DNA of 64,000 nt from Nematostella vectensis (lineage: Eukaryota > Cnidaria > Anthozoa > Actiniaria > Edwardsiidae). Positions 62,101 to 64,000 of this stretch are shown one piece after another. The translations under genes were made by a program, and so were the position numbers. The DNA lies in the NCBI RefSeq assembly GCF_932526225.1, contig NC_064039.1:13224139-13288138 (forward strand). Direction: 5' to 3'. The notes below the pieces were generated by a model. The model saw only the letters and a list, made by a program, of their open reading frames with translations, searched no databases and was not told the origin of the DNA. The stretch's first letter is position 1. Each line of letters starts with the position of its first letter.

Positions 62101-62380
62101 CTAATTAATTATTCATGCACGCGAAACACCTGCAGCCCTAATTGATTATTCATGCACGCGAAACACCTGCAGCCCTAATTGATTATTCATGTACGCGAAA
62201 TCTATTTGGCCTACATTAGCTTCTGCCGATTGTTTATGTACGTGAAACCGTTATGGCCTACATTAGCTTTTGCCGATTGTTTATGTACGTCTGCCTGATA
62301 TATAGAGACGGGGCTGGGAGGCCCGGAGGGGCGATCCGCGCCTCCCAGGCCGTTTCACTGAAACCCCCCAGTCCCCCCCC
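62101..62380 (-). repeat. Right terminal inverted repeat of the 5.5-kb element
   Basis: Complement of the left repeat. It has two full copies of the CACGCGAAACACCTGCAGCC-containing 37-bp unit, and ends in CAGTCCCCCCCC before the TCATAG duplicate. Confidence 0.9.
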
Positions 62381-62439
62381 TCATAGTTTAAAAAGTAGAA
62401 AAGACCTGTCAGCCTATTTTTTTAAAACAGCCACAAACT

Positions 62440-62960
62440 GTGGCCGCCATAACCCAGGATATTACTTGGAGGGCTGCGAAATCCGAAAAAGTTGACCTAA
62501 CTTTTGCGGAAGGGGGGTGGTAGGGTTTGAGTTTTCTAAAAATCTGAATTATAAAAATCTGACCACCCCCAAAAGAACAAAAAAAAGATTTTTTATGCCA
62601 TTGCCGTTTTTCCACGTCTATTATCGGATTTAGCTATAAAAAAATATGCTTTATGGTTCTGTCTTTGTCCACAAACAACACGTCTATTGAGAACCGTGGA
62701 AAAGTGGACCTAATTTTTTCGAGGGGGGGGGGGGGGAGTGGAGGGAGTTCTCTGATAAAAATCTGACCATCCGCAAAATCAAAAAGGGATTTTTTATGCT
62801 TTTGAATCCGTGGGATGTCTATTGTCGGATTCGACTAAATATCAGAGTGATCTAGCTTTTGTTTTATAGTTTTGTCTACAAATAGCACGTCTATTGAAAA
62901 ACAAAAGTTGTCTGGGGTGGGGGTGGCGTTTGCACCCCCTGCATCCCCCTGGATACGGGT
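62440..62960. mobile_element. MITE-derived sequence, two partial copies
   Basis: Minus-oriented pieces of the CAGACCCGTA...TAGACAAAACTATAAA family, one ending TACGGGTCTG at about 62960 and a more diverged one at 62440-62700. The inner one is joined to the right inverted-repeat arm. Confidence 0.55.
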
Positions 62961-63870
62961 CTGTATATTAATTTATTATAACTATATAATAAGTAATACC
63001 TATATATAAAAAATGCACGTTTGAGTGCTCGTGCTACTATTAAAAGTAGATCTCATTTATTTCATACGTGTCCTTTTTTCATAAATGTCACCTATCGAGA
63101 TTTTGGACCTCTTCTCTCGCGTGGAGCGCCAAATCTCCAGCTTTTTAGCGTTTCAAAAATTTCTCCTGTATGAAAAAAACAATTGGGGTTGGCAGGTATA
63201 TAAATTGCATTGACTTAAGCCCTTTCAGCAGCACCGCCAGTGGGGAACGGGTGCAAACAGCCATAGAAAAGTAAAGAGAAACGTGATGCTGACTCCAACA
63301 AGGTACCTAGTCTTTCAGATGTTGGGGCCAATGTCGAAAGCGGGTAGATCTGCGAATAAAGAACTGGCCATCATTCTGTAACAACGACAAAGACGACATT
63401 TGGGGACGGTACCGGGTTTACTTGATCGCTGTTACAAAACTGATTTACACAGAGTGTACAAGTAAATTTTAAGATGATGATCTTTGAGGTATTGTACCGC
63501 ACTCCCTTTGAATGCTCTCTAATGACGGCAAGCCCAAACGAGAGACCTTCACTGACACCCCAAAAATCGTTTAGTTTCGTTTGGACAAAATTTTCAGCCA
63601 ATGGGTTGTCGAAGGGCGACCTTCCAACGTGGGCGTGCCAGTGAGTTACCGTTGGACTTGCTGTGACCTATGTAATGTCATAATGATTATACGATTATTG
63701 TTGACTTCGGAGGTAACGCTCTACATGCTTGCTGTGCTAGTGCGCATGACAATCTTCATGCGTGACCACAACGATTGACAACATTTCAATCATTTTTGCA
63801 CTTGCTTCCTTAAAACCAAACCTTGCTATAAAAAAAATTCACTAGCCCTAGATAATACCTAGAGTTACCT
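62690..63870 (-). repeat. Right arm of the dispersed inverted repeat
   Basis: Complement of 46150-47060 with about 265 additional bp at 63230-63495. Includes the antisense of TTGGGCTTGCCGTCATTAGA and AATCATTTTTGCACTTGCTT. The remaining sequence to 64000 shows no gene. Confidence 0.85.
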
Positions 63871-64000
63871 GCTCACGAAGTCAAAACCAACTTCCTACCG
63901 GAGGTTGATGAATACAGAACGGGAATAGGCATTCGATTTTCGATTCACGAGTATCTTGAAAACAATATGGACCCGCCTACAATTGGGGAGGGGCCAATTC

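Larger units (their letters stand above)
56859..62380. mobile_element. 5.5-kb Polinton-like/virus-like element with capsid and ATPase genes, decayed
   Basis: About 270-bp terminal inverted repeats begin with an 8-base G run and AACTGGGGGG or its near match, flanked by the 6-bp direct repeat TCATAG (56853-56858 and 62381-62386). The 6-bp duplication is what Polinton-type integrases make. The interior is clearly GC-richer than the host. Genes: membrane protein (-), minor virion-like protein (-), two truncated genes tail to tail, capsid-like gene (+), ATPase (+, truncated), unknown gene (-), Cys-rich protein (-). No polymerase or integrase found. Most genes are broken, so I read it as an internal-deletion derivative of a larger, PLV/Polinton-like element. 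Confidence 0.8.

Overview
The window looks like a stretch of an animal nuclear genome, most likely an anthozoan cnidarian (sea anemone or coral). The basis is AT-rich intergenic DNA, many short introns with GT-AG borders, animal-type genes (PUS1, TMTC4, PLPBP and TEX36 homologues), a secreted PAN-EGF-F5/8C gene of a kind common in Cnidaria, and a heavy load of Polinton, LINE, SINE and MITE sequence. The species call is an inference.

Layout. 1-7.84 kb (+): 3' fourteen exons of a PUS1-type tRNA pseudouridine synthase. 9.77-20.63 kb (-): a complete 18-exon TMTC4-type O-mannosyltransferase gene (exon sum 2610 nt, 869 aa), convergent with PUS1. Its stop codon lies inside a 1.6-kb, 41-bp minisatellite that continues downstream of the gene. 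20.6-25.6 kb: intergenic DNA with MITEs, a dead LINE and tandem repeats. 25.59-45.84 kb (+): a four-exon gene (signal peptide, PAN, EGF, F5/8C). The intron after its PAN exon holds a 15.8-kb Polinton/Maverick (27182-43013, 6-bp target duplication GCAATT). The last intron begins as about 40 tandem copies of a 24-bp unit carrying a consensus 5' splice site. 47.47-49.57 kb (-): TEX36 homologue. 50.23-56.36 kb (+): complete PLPBP (PLP homeostasis) gene, divergent from TEX36. 56859-62380: a GC-rich 5.5-kb element with about 270-bp terminal inverted repeats and a 6-bp target duplication (TCATAG). It carries capsid-like, ATPase and membrane-protein genes, but I see no polymerase or integrase. A repeat of about 1 kb occurs in opposite orientations at 46.15-47.06 and 62.69-63.87 kb.

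The Polinton carries two RING-type genes, a GRF zinc-finger gene, protein-primed PolB, integrase, a protease-ATPase fusion, small basic proteins, and a gene split by a nested LINE. I find no major capsid gene in it. Nearly every gene has its own TATA box. Many genes are broken by stops or frameshifts, so this copy is dead. The 5.5-kb element is also decayed: two pairs of convergent genes look truncated at their shared 3' ends, which suggests an internal-deletion derivative of a larger virus-like element. The two elements carry roughly complementary gene sets (replication and integration versus structural). Whether that is more than coincidence is open.
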